Shown: positions 33,421 through 44,005, counted from the first letter of the stretch. The stretch: DNA of 64,000 nt from Xiphydria camelus (GCA_963678675.1 OY783192.1:5962001-6026000); one strand, 5' to 3'. The notes: a model not told the origin generated them from the sequence alone. Numbers and translations: made by a program.

Positions 33421-33840
33421 CCACTTGTAACAATTTGAAGGTCTTTTTTATCAGGAAAGCCATGGTTCATCAGCGAAACATTCTTTATTATGGAAATAAT
33501 AATACCTAGACCTAAGATGTAGGACAAAATATGGCGACTTCCCTGGTGAATCCAACTGGAATAGAATCCATAAGGAATCAATTCAGTTTAGTTTTTCTGA
33601 CAAAGGAGAACTTCAAATTGTTACACATTGTCTTAGTTTTCTAAAAAAAAATGTTTATTGAATGCAAACATAATGCTGTTATAATTCTTAGGAGTGTCTC
33701 TCCATCCCTTAGTACGGAAGAAACGTTGATTACCGGATTATGATATTTTAACATATAAAACAAAGGCCACGCGTGTAACAATTTAACGTTTTCTTTATCG
33801 GAAAAACCAAAGTTCATTAGTGAAATATTCTTTCTCTGCA
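33421..33840. repeat. Family H repeats: one foldback pair plus a third copy
   Basis: The block cttgtaacaatttgaaggtc at 33,424 is inverted at 33,604-33,628 (cttcaaattgttacac). It recurs directly at 33,773-33,840 as gtgtaacaatttaacg followed by tcattagtgaaatattcttt. The first two form a 210-bp foldback; the third may be the end of another unit. All are non-coding. Confidence 0.55.
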
Positions 33841-34496
33841 AATGAGAGCCGATGTAAATCCGCGACTGACACCAGCTGTTGATGTCTAGCTAAGCAGTTT
33901 CCCCTTTTTGTCGCTAGACGGCAAATACGTTGTTAACAATAGCGTAGAAAAGAGGGCATCGAATTATCGGAAAATTAATCATCCGTCCCGGTGTAATGAT
34001 ATTCTTCCTCCACGTCTTTTTGCACCAATTTAAATCCCATATGATTAACTTCGCATTTCAATCACAAGGTGCGTGGCGATCGACTCGATTCTAAATCAAC
34101 TTGGACTGACCCCTTAAGGCTAAGGATCGCTTATAGGCGGGTCTGCGCGTCTAGTAACTGCGCGATATTGCGCATCGAAGCTTTTGATATTCTCCAAGGA
34201 ATTCGACCCCTCTACAGTAAGAGAAGCACTCGACTAAATCCAATTCCCCCCCCGCCGCCGCTCTTCGCCGTTTCGTTATCCTTCTCACTCTTCATCCCGG
34301 AAACGAAGGAGCGAAAACACCGCGGACAACTCTTTAGATGTACGCATCAACCTTCCCGCGTCATTGTTGACGCGGAGGCGAGTCGTTTACGGATACGCAG
34401 TACCGTTGCTCGACGCGCGTCTCAACCCTGTGCAAGTATAATAGGTACGCCCCCCCCCCCCCCCCGCGGCTCGCGTGGACTAATGGTGCCCATCCA
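33841..34496. other. Non-coding stretch with a poly-C run
   Basis: It contains a C homopolymer of about 17 bases at 34,449-34,465, directly before the CTGCAGTCC element. No coding region is recognised. Confidence 0.5.
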
Positions 34497-34508
34497 CGTA
34501 CAGGCGGA

Positions 34509-35098
34509 CTGCAGTCCCGGACTGTGAGCGATCCCGCCTGCAGTCCAAATTTCGCCATACACGTACAGTTCGCCTGCAGTCCGTCGCCTGCAGTCCGTCG
34601 AAACTGTTAGAAAACTGCACGTGTGTGGCGGTTGATCTGCAGTCCAGGCCTGTCGTGCTAAACTTTCATTGATATAAAAAATTGTCTATCAGTTGCACTC
34701 CAGGGGCACCTATACGGTACCCGGGCGGTTCGACGCTCTCATTCCACGGGCGGTTGATCCTTCCACTCGAGCGGCGCCTCTATGGCATTCGGGCGGTTTG
34801 GTACTCGATATGTTTTATTTCCGATGTTCGAAAAGATTAGCGGTGCTGCTACAGTGCCGTCTACAATTAAAAAACGGAATCTGCAGGAAAAGTAAAAACG
34901 AGAAAATTGATGCTGCAGTCCCGAACTGCGAGCGATCCCGCCTTCAGTCCAAATTTCACCATACACGTACAGTTCGCCTGCAGTCCGTCGCCTGCAGTCC
35001 GTCGAAACTGTCAGAAAACTGTGCGTGTGTGGCGGTTGATCTGCAGTCCGGGCCTGTCGTGCCGAACTTTCATCGATGTTAAAAATTTTCTGTCAGTT
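34509..35098 (+). repeat. Direct repeat of about 190 bp, two units
   Basis: Unit 1 begins at 34,509 and unit 2 at 34,911, 402 bp apart. Both read gcgatcccgcc, catacacgtacagttcgcct, cgtgtgtggcggttgatctg and end in a tgtcagtt-like block. They differ by roughly one base in fifteen. The 210 bp between them contains two copies of acgggcggtt/tcgggcggtt. They form the subterminal zone of the element. Confidence 0.8.
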
Positions 35099-35248
35099 CA
35101 GGGGGGAGGAAAGGTGATGGAGGGGGTGGAAAGAGGGAAGGGAAGGGGAGCGGCGGCGGCGGCTTCGCCCTGGCTGGCAGACGATTGGTGGGGGACGGAG
35201 TTTTGAGTCGATCGTCGATCCGAAAAACTATTTTATATACTTTATATA

Positions 35249-35506
35249 ACTAGCTGACCCGGCGAACTTCGTACCGCCTCAGAATCAATAAATGTTGTGT
35301 TAACTTAAAAACGAAATGTATTTTAATTACATTTAAACTAATTTAATTCACTTTACAGCAAGGCATTTGCTTTATTGAAACGAATCTATATATTCTGCTA
35401 TTCATCGCGGAGACAAATCCAAGAGTCAAAAGTCATAAAAATCTGTCCAGCCGTTCTTTAGTTATAAATTGTGTAACTAACCCGACTTTATTTTATATAT
35501 ACAGAT
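35249..35506 (-). mobile_element. Helitron-like fragment inside the CTGCAGTCC element
   Basis: The plus strand reads aactagctgacccggcgaac. Its complement, gttcgccgggtcagctagtt, has the CTAG terminus expected of a Helitron 3' end. The other side has aaaatctgtccagccgttct and taactaacccgacttta, typical of this class of insect repeats. No protein is encoded. The hairpin is weaker than in the element at 26,278. Confidence 0.5.
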
Positions 35507-35574
35507 AAAGAGATTTTTGTTACCAATAAAGGTACCTACTTCTTGAGTTTGCTAGGGTGAAATCAGAAAAACGA

Positions 35575-35850
35575 CTAATCTTCTTTGAATTTATCATTTC
35601 GAAGTTCTTTCGAAAAGTTGGTTGGTCTAGCTTGTTTTGGACCACAGATGACGTACTCGTAATCAGTTTCGAAACCTCTTCGCAACGAACGCTCGTAATC
35701 TTTGACTGAAGGCAGAGAATACCGATGAAAAACTATATGTACACGTGGAGCATCAGAACTGTATAGAATTTGTAGAATTTTCTTTGAAATATTGCCGAAC
35801 GACTTTGGCACATCTTTAATACGACGAATTAAAAAAAAATCCATTAACAA
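35575..35850 (-). pseudogene. Fragment of a transposon-associated uncharacterised protein
   Basis: The frame contains IVFHRYSLPSVKDYERSLRR at about residues 40-59 and then GPKQARPTNFSKELRNDKF near the end. I recall this pattern, a (V/I)FxRY..SIKxxER core followed by GPxQxRPxNxxKxLRN, from uncharacterised proteins repeated many times in insect and cnidarian genomes. Its biochemical role is unknown to me. Here it is cut short at both ends, so the frame is a relic. It lies on the same strand as the transposase fragment at 36,110-36,442 and may have been a second gene of the same element. Confidence 0.5.
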
Positions 35851-36109
35851 TTACGACATCGATTGCGGGAGGTAACGTACTGTCATTTCGCAAAGTTTTC
35901 GTCATCCTTCAATTTCTGAGCCGTTGAAATGTGAGAAACGCGGTATTGCATCATACACAGTCAAACAGTGGTATCTACAATAACCGTCGGTGCACATACC
36001 GCTTTTTACCTAAGCAGTTAGCATATACCGCATTTAGATTATCGAAATGTTAAAGGGTATAGCCGGATAAGCATATGAAAACTACCCCCGCTTGAATTTC
36101 TCGCTTGAA

Positions 36110-36442
36110 TTAAAAAGGAAGAAATCGTACTATTTGAATTCCCACTTCTCTTAATTTGATAACAAATACAACAACCGCTTGAAGCACTGATCGATTATCA
36201 TTATCGCGCATAGAAGGAAGCATATTTCGTATTTCATTTATATTTTTATATGAGAAACCAGTCAGTAACTTCACTTGATCTTCAGGATAAGAGAAATTAC
36301 TTATTATTCCTATAAGTAAAGAATCGCGGCCTCCAGCAAGATTATCTAACAATTTTTGTAGATCAGAGGTTTCTACAAAACTTGAATTAAAAATCACTTT
36401 TAAAAGGAACAGATCGTCTTCGTAGAACTTTTCTTTGATCAA
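36110..36442 (-). pseudogene. N-terminal part of a degenerate DDE transposase
   Basis: The frame carries LTGFSYKNINEIRNMLPSM at about residues 60-78 and then SVLQAVVVFVIKLR, a helix-turn-helix region that precedes the DDE nuclease in ISL2EU/Harbinger-like transposases of insects. Continuing upstream on the minus strand (to about 36,540), other frames give RKQAYIKQRVFIPIGNRCCKNH, a cysteine/histidine motif that normally lies just before it. A frameshift separates the two. The nuclease domain is not found downstream. The gene is dead; family assignment is by motif memory only. Confidence 0.55.
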
Positions 36443-36728
36443 ATGATTTTTGCAGCATCGATTTCCAATAGGAATAAATACTCTTTGTTTAATATACGCT
36501 TGCTTTCGAGCTTCAAAAGGAAAATGACAGTTAATAATTCGATACTTTCGGATTGAATCTCTTCATTTCCACGATGTAAATTAAATTCATAATCAGGATC
36601 ATCTGTACATTGGCATTCTTTTACCTAAAAACGTTGTCGATTTCTCGTATGTCGATAACTTAACAACATAATTATAAGGAACAAAATAAGCTTCCCTTTT
36701 CTCACAACCATGTTAAATATTAGACACA

Positions 36729-37015
36729 AGGGGTATAGATGCAAAACCCGCCAAGTTCATTTTTGTCAAATTTGAGGTAGATACGGGAATTTGTTCTTTA
36801 TAAGTACGTGCATAACATAACACAACATAACATAACATGCATCGAACATAATAACATAACATAATTTAGGTGCAAATTCCACATGAAACCGTTAATAATA
36901 ATATAAGGTAGAAAATACGTTTGCCACTGTAAGGCAATGGCCGTCTGCACCAGTTTTTGACGTTTCCTGTGAATTGCTATAAATGTGACTTGGCGGGTTT
37001 GGCATCTATACCCCT
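36729..37015. mobile_element. MITE with aggggtatagatg ends
   Basis: The left end aggggtatagatgcaaaacc with cgccaag and the right end cttggcggg with tttggcatctataccccct form an inverted repeat of about 29 bp with one or two mismatches. The middle has a (CATAA)n tract at about 36,810-36,862. It is inserted in the CTGCAGTCC element near its right end. Confidence 0.75.
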
Positions 37016-37500
37016 CATATATTTCTTCTTCCAAACACAATTGATCGAACTGAACTGACTCATGAACTGTGCGTGTATGGCGAATCATCCGGCGGCCTGC
37101 AGTCCCTGGACTGTCCGGCGACGGCCTGCAGTCCGCAGAACTGTGCGTGTGTGGTCAATGACAGTTCGGGACTGCAGATCAGAACTGTCAGTCCACGGAC
37201 TGCAGTCCGCCTGTACGATGTCATTAACCGTTACACACTAAGGGCCGGTTTTACCAACACGGTATAAACGCCGTATAGCGCTATACTGAGAATAACCTGT
37301 ACGCAAGCGTTTTACCACGATGGTATAAGTCTGGAATAGGATAAACTTTGGAATAAATGCAGGGATAGCTTATCCGGCAGTTTCAGCGCTGGATAAGCTA
37401 GCTATCCTCGGGATAACCTAACTTTTTGTTTGCGTCTATTATTCCGTGACAGAATCACAACCGTGACAGAATCATAATAATTGTTATTAGTTGTGAAATA

Positions 37501-37870
37501 GAGTTGATTGATGTGCCAGTTGTCAAATCATCATCTGATGATGAAATTGACGTCTTACAAAGAATGAGAAATCCTAGGAAAATACGTGCCCGGTAAGTAA
37601 ATAAAGGATACCTATACCTACTAATTTATAACCAATATCTAATACAAAACTATTCCAGAGTTGACTATTTCGAAGAATACAATGGTTGTAGAATTCTTCA
37701 CTTGCTTTCGTTTGGAAAAACAAACCTGTCAGAGATTATTGGGACAAATACGACATCGCATTGCTTCGAGGTCGCCAAGAAATGCAGCAATTCAGCCAGC
37801 AACAAAATTATTGCCGACTTTAAGATTTCTTGCTTCGGGATCAATGCTAATTACTGTAGGTAATCGTTTT
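37501..37870 (+). pseudogene. PIF/Harbinger transposase, first two exons only
   Basis: Exon 1 reads SSSDDEIDVLQRMRNPRKIR and stops at a GTAAGT donor (37,593). A 66-bp intron ends at TTCCAG (37,658). Exon 2 resumes as VDYFEEYN. After one frameshift it continues LEKQTCQRLLGQIRHRIAS and PATKLLPTLRFLASGSMLIT. This last block is the conserved helix-rich region before the DDE domain of Harbinger nucleases. The sequence ends at ITVG, where host DNA begins, so the whole catalytic core is missing. The exon-1 part appears again, inverted, in the right arm. Confidence 0.8.
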
Positions 37871-37897
37871 TATCATAATGTTAAAACTTTTAATTAG

Positions 37898-38071
37898 TCA
37901 TTATTATATGCCGCCACCTCAGCAACCTCCAACGACTCCTAACATCGCGAGGAGAGCTAGTTTACAGGGCTACAAGTTCATCGATCGGCATAAACCGCCA
38001 CTGATCTCCCAGAAATCAATGGGCGACATACTGAAAAACATCAACAAAGTCAAAATGAAACTCGTCACAAG
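37898..38071 (+). CDS. MTFR-family (mitochondrial fission regulator) penultimate exon
   Basis: The exon is read in the frame of the ATG at 37,908, which gives MPPPQQPPTTPNIARR, then FIDRHKPPLISQK and SMGDILKNINKVKMKLVT. It ends at an AG/GTACGA donor. A proline-rich stretch followed by an S-M-x-(D/E)-(I/M)-LKxxNKVKL motif is the C-terminal signature of the mitochondrial fission regulator family (MTFR1/MTFR2). These proteins act at mitochondria and influence fission and respiration. The 5' limit is uncertain: an acceptor-like AG lies at 37,896, but the first exons of the gene are not in the window. It is enclosed by inverted Harbinger arms, so it may be a copied fragment rather than a working gene. 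Confidence 0.65.
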
Positions 38072-38202
38072 GTACGATTAAACAATTTTATCGCGGTAAA
38101 CTTTTTATTCGCCAGGAACAAAGAGGAGTTTCGCATTGTCAGAATGTCGTGGCTGCGAAAGATTGATTTTGTTCACAGTGGGCTTTTAAACGTGTTTTTC
38201 AG

Positions 38203-38350
38203 ATCGCCGGGTGGGAGACCTTTGCGAGCCAAACGAGAAAATAGCTCTTGCAACGACCTTCAAGAGATCTTACGGAAACGATATATCGCAATGCAATCGC
38301 CGGACAGTAGAAATTCCACCGCGACGTTGACGTTCGATAATTCGTTCTAG
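38203..38350 (+). CDS. MTFR-family terminal exon
   Basis: The exon starts after TGTTTTTCAG at 38,202. Spliced to the exon ending at 38,071 (131-bp intron, phase 2) it reads VTRSPGGRPLRAKRENS, then DLQEILRKRYIAMQS and ends TLTFDNSF with a TAG at 38,348-38,350. RSPGGxPL directly after the LKxxNKVK helix is the most conserved part of MTFR proteins, and a (A/E)-L-(x)-(K/R)-(K/R)-(K/R)-(F/Y) helix usually follows, as here. The reading frame is intact across the splice, so the fragment is not visibly decayed, unlike the transposase remnants around it. Confidence 0.7.
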
Positions 38351-39195
38351 ATTAAAAACTCGATGATACTCAAGTTCTCTGGGTCGCAGCAATCGCGTCG
38401 GACGGTGCTCCGAGGAACGGCTATTGTAGCCTTCTTTTATAAATGAGTCTTTCTCTGCGAGGTAATTTCGCACGACACATTTTAGATTATAGTTCTTTTT
38501 TAATAGGAGGATAGAAGCTCATAGAAACGTCGGGAAAATTTTGTTTTCTCTCTTCACTCTTTTACTCAGAAAATGCAAGTTTAAATTTAAAATTGACGCA
38601 CGCGGGTCTCTAATCGCGAGAATCTCAACGGTATCCAATAATATCAACCAAAGAAGTCATCTACCATTGCATTGTCTTGTATAAGTAACATTTAAATTTA
38701 TCTAGGTAGACATTATACCTTTCTTCAATTCGCGTGATTGCAGTTTTCAGGAGCAGAAGTGATACATCCGTCGTACGATGTAGAATATGAAAAAATTTTA
38801 GATTTGCATTGATACACTTTTGTAAGATACCTCGGCATTAGACATCAAGTCGTACAACGCTCTTTGTATACTTTTTAGATAGGGTCGCGTATACTTAAAA
38901 AAACGATAACATTGTACCGCTCTATGTAATCTCAGAGTAATGTCACCGCGTGATAAATCTTAAGTTGTAGCGATTTAAAAGTTTATAGATTTTAGAATAT
39001 ATTTTGTCCGATACGAGATTTGGATCAAATGGTGCAATTTTACGTTGTAATTACTATTATTGTGTGACGACCCTTATAGTTTTTTGAGACTGAACACATT
39101 CTTGTTGGTGAGATATCGAATGTTTGGACGTGTTTTGTACCTGATGCTTTTATCGACGACTCGAAAATAAAAGTTATTGTTACGAAAATATAAAT
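38351..39195 (+). other. Probable 3' UTR of the MTFR-like exons
   Basis: This AT-leaning DNA follows the stop codon and has no open frame of note. It includes the polyadenylation-type hexamer AATAAA at about 39,166-39,171, close to the point (about 39,196) where the inverted Harbinger arm begins. If the hexamer is used, the captured piece would extend just past the natural 3' end of the gene. Confidence 0.45.
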
Positions 39196-39664
39196 ATATT
39201 GTTATAGATATCTTTTATTTACCGGGCACGTATTTTCTTTGGATTTCTGATTCTTGGTAATACGTCAATGTCATCATCAGATGATGATTAAAAAACTGGT
39301 ACATCAATCAACTATTTCAAAATTAATAACAATTTACCACAACGATCAGGTTATGATTATATCATGAAAGAATAAAGACGTCAAAAACAAAAAGTTAGGT
39401 TATACTGAGAATAACAACTCCGAATTTCATTTATCGCGCCGGAACAGCTGTCAAAACGACCAAATGTCATGCGCAGTACGTACTTCTTACTACCAACCTA
39501 AAAATAATTTTAGATGGCCAACGCTTATACCTGGAATAGTTATCCCAGGCAAACTTGGAGCTGGTAAAACGCCTGCGCTTTATACCAGGTATAAAGAAGA
39601 GTATAAATTTATCCTCGGTATACTTATTCTAGGTATAACTTGGCTTTGGTAAAACTGGCCCTAA

Positions 39665-40828
39665 GCGTCAATATTGTACCGGAGCAAACAGTATACCCGC
39701 TGCACGGGCGTTTTCACTGTCATTCGGTTCACAGTGACTTTGGAACAGCTTATTCGATAGTGCGCATCTACTTGAAGTGTGTATCTATGTATTTCCTTTC
39801 GGTCGATGGTGAAGGGGGAACAGAGAGGAGATGGGAGTATTAATCGAGCGTCGTATCATCGTAGGAATGTTTTTAAGCCTGATATACGCCTTGGAGAATA
39901 CAGGAATTGTCGAAAATTACGACTAAATTGAAACTTCGGATTTACATAGTTAACAGGAGCTCGGTTTTTAAGGTAGTTCTATCGGCAGATGAAAGATTAC
40001 AGAAAAATGTAATTTGTTGATATATGGTTTACCAAATTAGTATTGATTTAATAAAATAAAATTCGAAGGTAGATTACCCATGATTTCCGTGAGAAGAATT
40101 AAATTTAAAATGAGCTCTTAAAAATTGACGCATATGCAGACATAGGAAAGATAGGGCTTTATTTTCACATTTTCATGACTTATATATACTGCAGGCTTAC
40201 GATATAAAAACTATTTAATATATTTTTGAAACAGTTATAAAATTTAATACCGCCTTACCGGCCAATTAGTTGAGAAAACGTGATTAAAGTTGTAAACCTT
40301 GAGAGTCCCGCTATACTAAAGTATAATTGTCATGAATCCTCTTAACTAAAAAATGGAAGAATAATGCTAAAAATATTTTATTTTTTTTAGATTGATCAGT
40401 TGTTTATTAATTATGAGAGAATGGAAAAAATATATATATATATTTTTCAAAAATTAATTTAGTCGAGCCTTTTTTATGCACCCACCAAATACGGCCCTAC
40501 GTGATAGAACTATGTACCTTAAATGTGCAATTCACCGAAGTTCCTTTGAGGTTTTATCGTTAACATAGACAATTGTACGTAAATTGTACAGCAATTTTAG
40601 CTAGTATTACTTCATCAAATGTATCACAGTTGTGCGCTTTATGAGTCATCAATTAGTCATCATTAAGCAAGTATATTTATAAGATTAAATAATTTCCAAA
40701 TAATATCTACAAATAAAATGCTAAATATATGTATTCAAGATAAGCACGATTTCTCGTAAATGGTTACTGCAATAAATACAGCGATTAATTTGAATTAGTT
40801 GAATTGGTAAGTAAATTTAACAGTTTAT
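39665..40828. other. AT-rich non-coding stretch
   Basis: No repeat pair or exon was recognised. A (TA)n run lies at about 40,430-40,444. Confidence 0.5.
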
Positions 40829-40947
40829 TTAACCTGCTGAGTACCATCTGGGTGTATAAGCACCGGAAGTAGGTCCCTGTTTTTACGTACTTCCCGGTAT
40901 TACCTACAGGGGACTACTATATAAGGAGATGGTCCTCTACGATTTAA
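40829..40947. mobile_element. Miniature TTAA-bounded element, copy 2
   Basis: It starts TTAACCTGCTGAGTACC and ends cgaTTTAA. It shares its right half (aggggactactatataagg against aggggactaccacataag) with the element at 32,258-32,372. It is too short to carry any gene. Confidence 0.5.
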
Positions 40948-42211
40948 GGAGTTATTTTTTTAAATTCGTACGACAAAACAAAAGTAAACTTTAGAATTAT
41001 CAATTATTGTAATTTATATGAATGTCGTGACGATCATAAAAGTTTATCTGAGCGCCAAGATGACAGATTCTTGAGTTTAGTTTATACAGACATTGATTTG
41101 GCAGAAATTGCAGTCACATTGTGAACTCTCTACGGGTTCAAGGATCTTGCAGAAAGCGATGTTGCTTTTTGTAATTATAAAAAAATGAGTTCGAAGTCTT
41201 CATTCGGAACTCTCGACGCGCATCTGTTCGCGAGTCATTGAAAAACAGATCCCAGCGAATTCAAGGTTATTCTATCGAAGTTTCTAACGCTTACGCTTTT
41301 CCATTGAATTCTCAGAGAAAGAATCTAACGGTTTCTCGTAAAAGTATCGGCTGCAAAAGCGGAAGAGAGGCGTCAGTACTGGACGATCGGGTCAGGGAGC
41401 GCGAGATAAAAGCACAGATTCGAACTTTCAACTTTATACAACCCGATACTATACATTGACTTCTCGCAATGGTTACCCTGTTTTGTTTGCTCGGATGGAC
41501 GATCGGACGTCTCCATTCCGCTCGATATACAAACTATATGCTCTCTGTCAATCAGTTTAAAGTCAAAGTCGAGGAGTCTGCCGTTGTTTTTTTTCCTTTC
41601 CCCGAAAACCTCGGTGCATTCAAATAACGTACCCCGGGAATTTTTTCCGTCCCCGATGGAAGGAAAAATCGCCGCTTGACGTTTACTTTTCGAACGACAC
41701 TACCGCGCAGCACACCCGAGAACAAATCGTTCCGTGCGCGCCAACCGACTGTACCTTGGTCGCTCGGTCGATCTCGGTTTATTTAAATATTTTCTACCGT
41801 CCCTCCGCACCGCGTTGCACCGCCAACGCTAAAAATCGTTAGTGTATCGACAGTGACGCGAGCTGTCCAAACTATAAACTGAGAGGGCCACTGGCCTATC
41901 TCCCGTTCTCGTGTTACGATCGCTTCGTTCCGATATAGAAATAACTATGGAGAGATGTATAACGGTAGTGTGATTTGCGCGTCACTTTTTTCGGCGATAT
42001 TGAAAATACACTATTTCCAGTTCATTCTTCTTCGCAGGGGAAAGCGGGACAAAGTGAAACACTTAATACAGGTGGATGGTCTCTAGCGATCGTTGCTGGT
42101 TGTGACAGTTAAGGGTCGTCTAGAGCGTTTCATTTTATCGCAGTTTCCTTTACCTGCATTACACAAGAACGAGTTGATCTTCTAAACAGAATCGAATTAC
42201 TGGCTTGTATC
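40948..42211. other. Non-coding stretch
   Basis: Mixed DNA. A solitary end-like sequence caggggaaagcgggacaaag at 42,037 resembles another at 50,572 (tagggaaaagcggggctatg). Both look like detached termini of a TAGGGG-type element. No exon is recognised. Confidence 0.4.
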
Positions 42212-42947
42212 TACAGGGTGTAAAAAAAGTCCCGGGACGGCCGAATATTTTGAAAAATATGCGTCGTATAGAAATACAAAAAAACACGGTTTCAATATTT
42301 TTAAAAGTTCTATCCAGTCATACCAAACTCAACCCCCCCCTCCCCTCTCCCCCGCTGGGGGGCGGGAGGTAATTTCAACATTTTAAATGGAAACCCCCAA
42401 TTTTTATTGCAGATTCGGGTTTTACGTTGAAAAATAAGAAACTGTTGTCTGAAATATTTGTTTGTACCAGGGGTAGATGACGCTCCAATCAATGCAACTG
42501 TCCAACTTTGGGTATCCATGGTAGGTACTTGTGTGAATGCACAGTCCGCCGTGAACAGAGAATCTCAGAATTCGTATTCGGCAGTGTGTTAGGGGAAAGG
42601 GATCGAATTTTGCGCGGTAGCTTGATTTCAGTTTTGCAGATCAACCCGAGGTTTAGTAAAGTGATGTATATTTTGGGGGATCTGTGGTTTGTGTCCCCAT
42701 TGATTGGAGCGCCACCTACACCTGATACAAAAAATATTTCACACAAGTTTCTTATTTTTTAACGCAAATCCCGAATGTGCAATAAAAATTGGAGTTTTCC
42801 ATTTAAAATATTGAAGTTACCTCCCGCCCCCTAGCGGGGGAGAGGGGAGGGGGGTCGAGTTTGGAATTACTGGATAGAACTTTTAAAAATATTGAAACCG
42901 TGTTTTTTTGTTTTTTTTTATGCGAGTGACTTTTTTTACACTCTGTA
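42212..42947. mobile_element. Large foldback element, tacagggtgtaaaaaaagt ends
   Basis: Two arms of roughly 280 bp are inverted copies: at the left aaaaacacggtttcaatat, ttctatccagt and a G/C-rich ctcccctctcccccgctggg; at the right the complements. The centre of about 180 bp is unique and holds a second, shorter inverted pair: tgacgctccaatcaatg against attgattggagcgcc. The tacagggtg terminus is shared with the element at 22,516, though the bodies differ. There is no transposase remnant. Confidence 0.85.
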
Positions 42948-42956
42948 CAATTTCCC

Positions 42957-43172
42957 TTCACGAAGAAAATTGAATTATAACGATTACTATCCAAGTAAAG
43001 CAAATAGGTGACAGCTTCGACAATGTTGTGTTGAATATTTCGCAGAATGGTGACGATTACTGCAGATTACTTATACCATTCTGCGGATTATTCAACATAC
43101 AATTGTCGAAGCTGTCATCTATTTAATATTCTTGCATAGTAATAATAATTACCATTAAATTTTCTCCGCGCG
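42957..43172. mobile_element. Foldback MITE family F, copy 2
   Basis: It matches the element at 30,837-31,063: gaagaaaattgaattataac at the left, ttaaattttctccgcg at the right, with ggtgacagcttcgacaat and attgtcgaagctgtcatct inside. The two copies differ at many bases, so they are old relative to each other. It begins 10 bp after the large foldback element ends. Confidence 0.8.
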
Positions 43173-43235
43173 TTCATACTTTTTTTCTTAATAGAAATTT
43201 ATCCGACAGTGTCCCGTGCAACACACTTTAGTCAA

Positions 43236-43402
43236 AATAATATCTCTCACTAAATGACGTCATTTTATTTGTCAAAATGACATGAACGTTTTTCGGAAAT
43301 GAAAAGACAATGAGGTTTTATCATTATTTTATCATTTCTTAAAGACGTTTGATGTCATTTTGACAAAAAAGTGACGTCATTCAGTGAGTGATATTTTTAT
43401 AT
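43236..43402. mobile_element. Nested foldback MITE (tgacgtcattt)
   Basis: The arms aatatctctcactaaatgac and gtcattcagtgagtgatatt pair; inward, ttgtcaaaatgacat pairs with atgtcattttgacaa. It interrupts the left terminal repeat of the surrounding element. The perfect tgacgtca octamers coincide with a CRE-type factor site, but here they are part of the arms. Confidence 0.75.
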
Positions 43403-43884
43403 TTTTTCACGGAAAGAAAAAATCAGGAAAAATTACTGTGCTTGGCACTGTAATCGTGGTGCAAATGGCATTTTTCCGGGATTTTTCTTGATGAAAGAAA
43501 AAAAATCAACAGTTATATTGGATTAGTTAAGTACTATACATGCTAGAATTTGTACTGCACTGCATAACAAAAATTTTTGAACAGCAAAGTAGAATTTCTG
43601 TGACTTACATATTTTTTCGTGCTGCTAAATACTTTTTCTTGATTTTTTGTTAGATATTATAAGAAAATCAAGAAATTTTCGGTTGCTGGCGTAGGAATTT
43701 TTTGGTGCTGTCGCCGACGATCATTGCCGATTGTTGCCGAGTGCCATTCGGGCATATTCCGTCGCACGATGCAGGGAATTCGGAAGGACGGTTCATATCT
43801 CTTAATAGCATCGATCATAAATAACTCGTCGACTATAGTAATTATCTCGCCATCAGTGAAGCGGTATATTTCGGCGAACATATT

Positions 43885-44005
43885 TCGGCACTGTGGCGGC
43901 CCGACACCAGGTGGCGCCACCCCCTCTCGGTTCTCGCTAGTGGTACACGAGTGCAGTTCCTATATAAGAGCGCAACTGCCCAACCATTACGGAGGAAGAC
44001 AGAGC
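43885..44005 (+). repeat. LTR-like repeat, copy 1
   Basis: The block ctgtggcggcccgacaccag, then tggcgccacccc, ctctcgg, gtgcagttcctatataag and caaccattacgg matches, in the opposite orientation, 61,580-61,742. A TATA box (tatataag at 43,961) lies where a retrotransposon LTR would carry its promoter. The TG start also fits an LTR. No gag or pol frame is in the window, so a solo LTR is only a suggestion. Confidence 0.45.

Larger units (their letters stand above)
34497..37217 (-). mobile_element. 2.7-kb element with CTGCAGTCC subterminal repeats
   Basis: The left end cgtacaggcggactgcagtc and the right end gactgcagtccgcctgtacg are inverted copies. The motif CTGCAGTCC, or its complement, occurs about nine times in the left 600 bp and five times in the right 140 bp. 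On the left, a block of about 190 bp is duplicated directly (34,509 and 34,911). Two degenerate minus-strand frames lie inside. Two other elements are inserted: a Helitron-like fragment at 35,249 and a MITE at 36,729. Superfamily is uncertain; the coding remains resemble ISL2EU/Harbinger-like transposons. Confidence 0.75.
37242..39661 (+). mobile_element. Harbinger-flanked unit carrying a host gene segment
   Basis: The ends are gggccggttttaccaa and, inverted, ttggtaaaactggccc, flanked by TAA on each side (37,239-37,241 and 39,662-39,664), the PIF/Harbinger target form. The left arm (to about 37,865) and the right arm (from about 39,196) are inverted copies of one Harbinger 5' region, each with the first transposase exon. 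The 1.3 kb between them has no transposon character. It holds two exons, an intron and a probable 3' UTR of an MTFR-family gene. The simplest reading is a composite element that took up host DNA and moved as a unit. Confidence 0.7.

Noticed and set aside
34449..34465. Poly-C run as a boundary or G-quadruplex signal
   Set aside because: It is a single homopolymer with no partner runs in a quadruplex arrangement. It may also vary through sequencing error.
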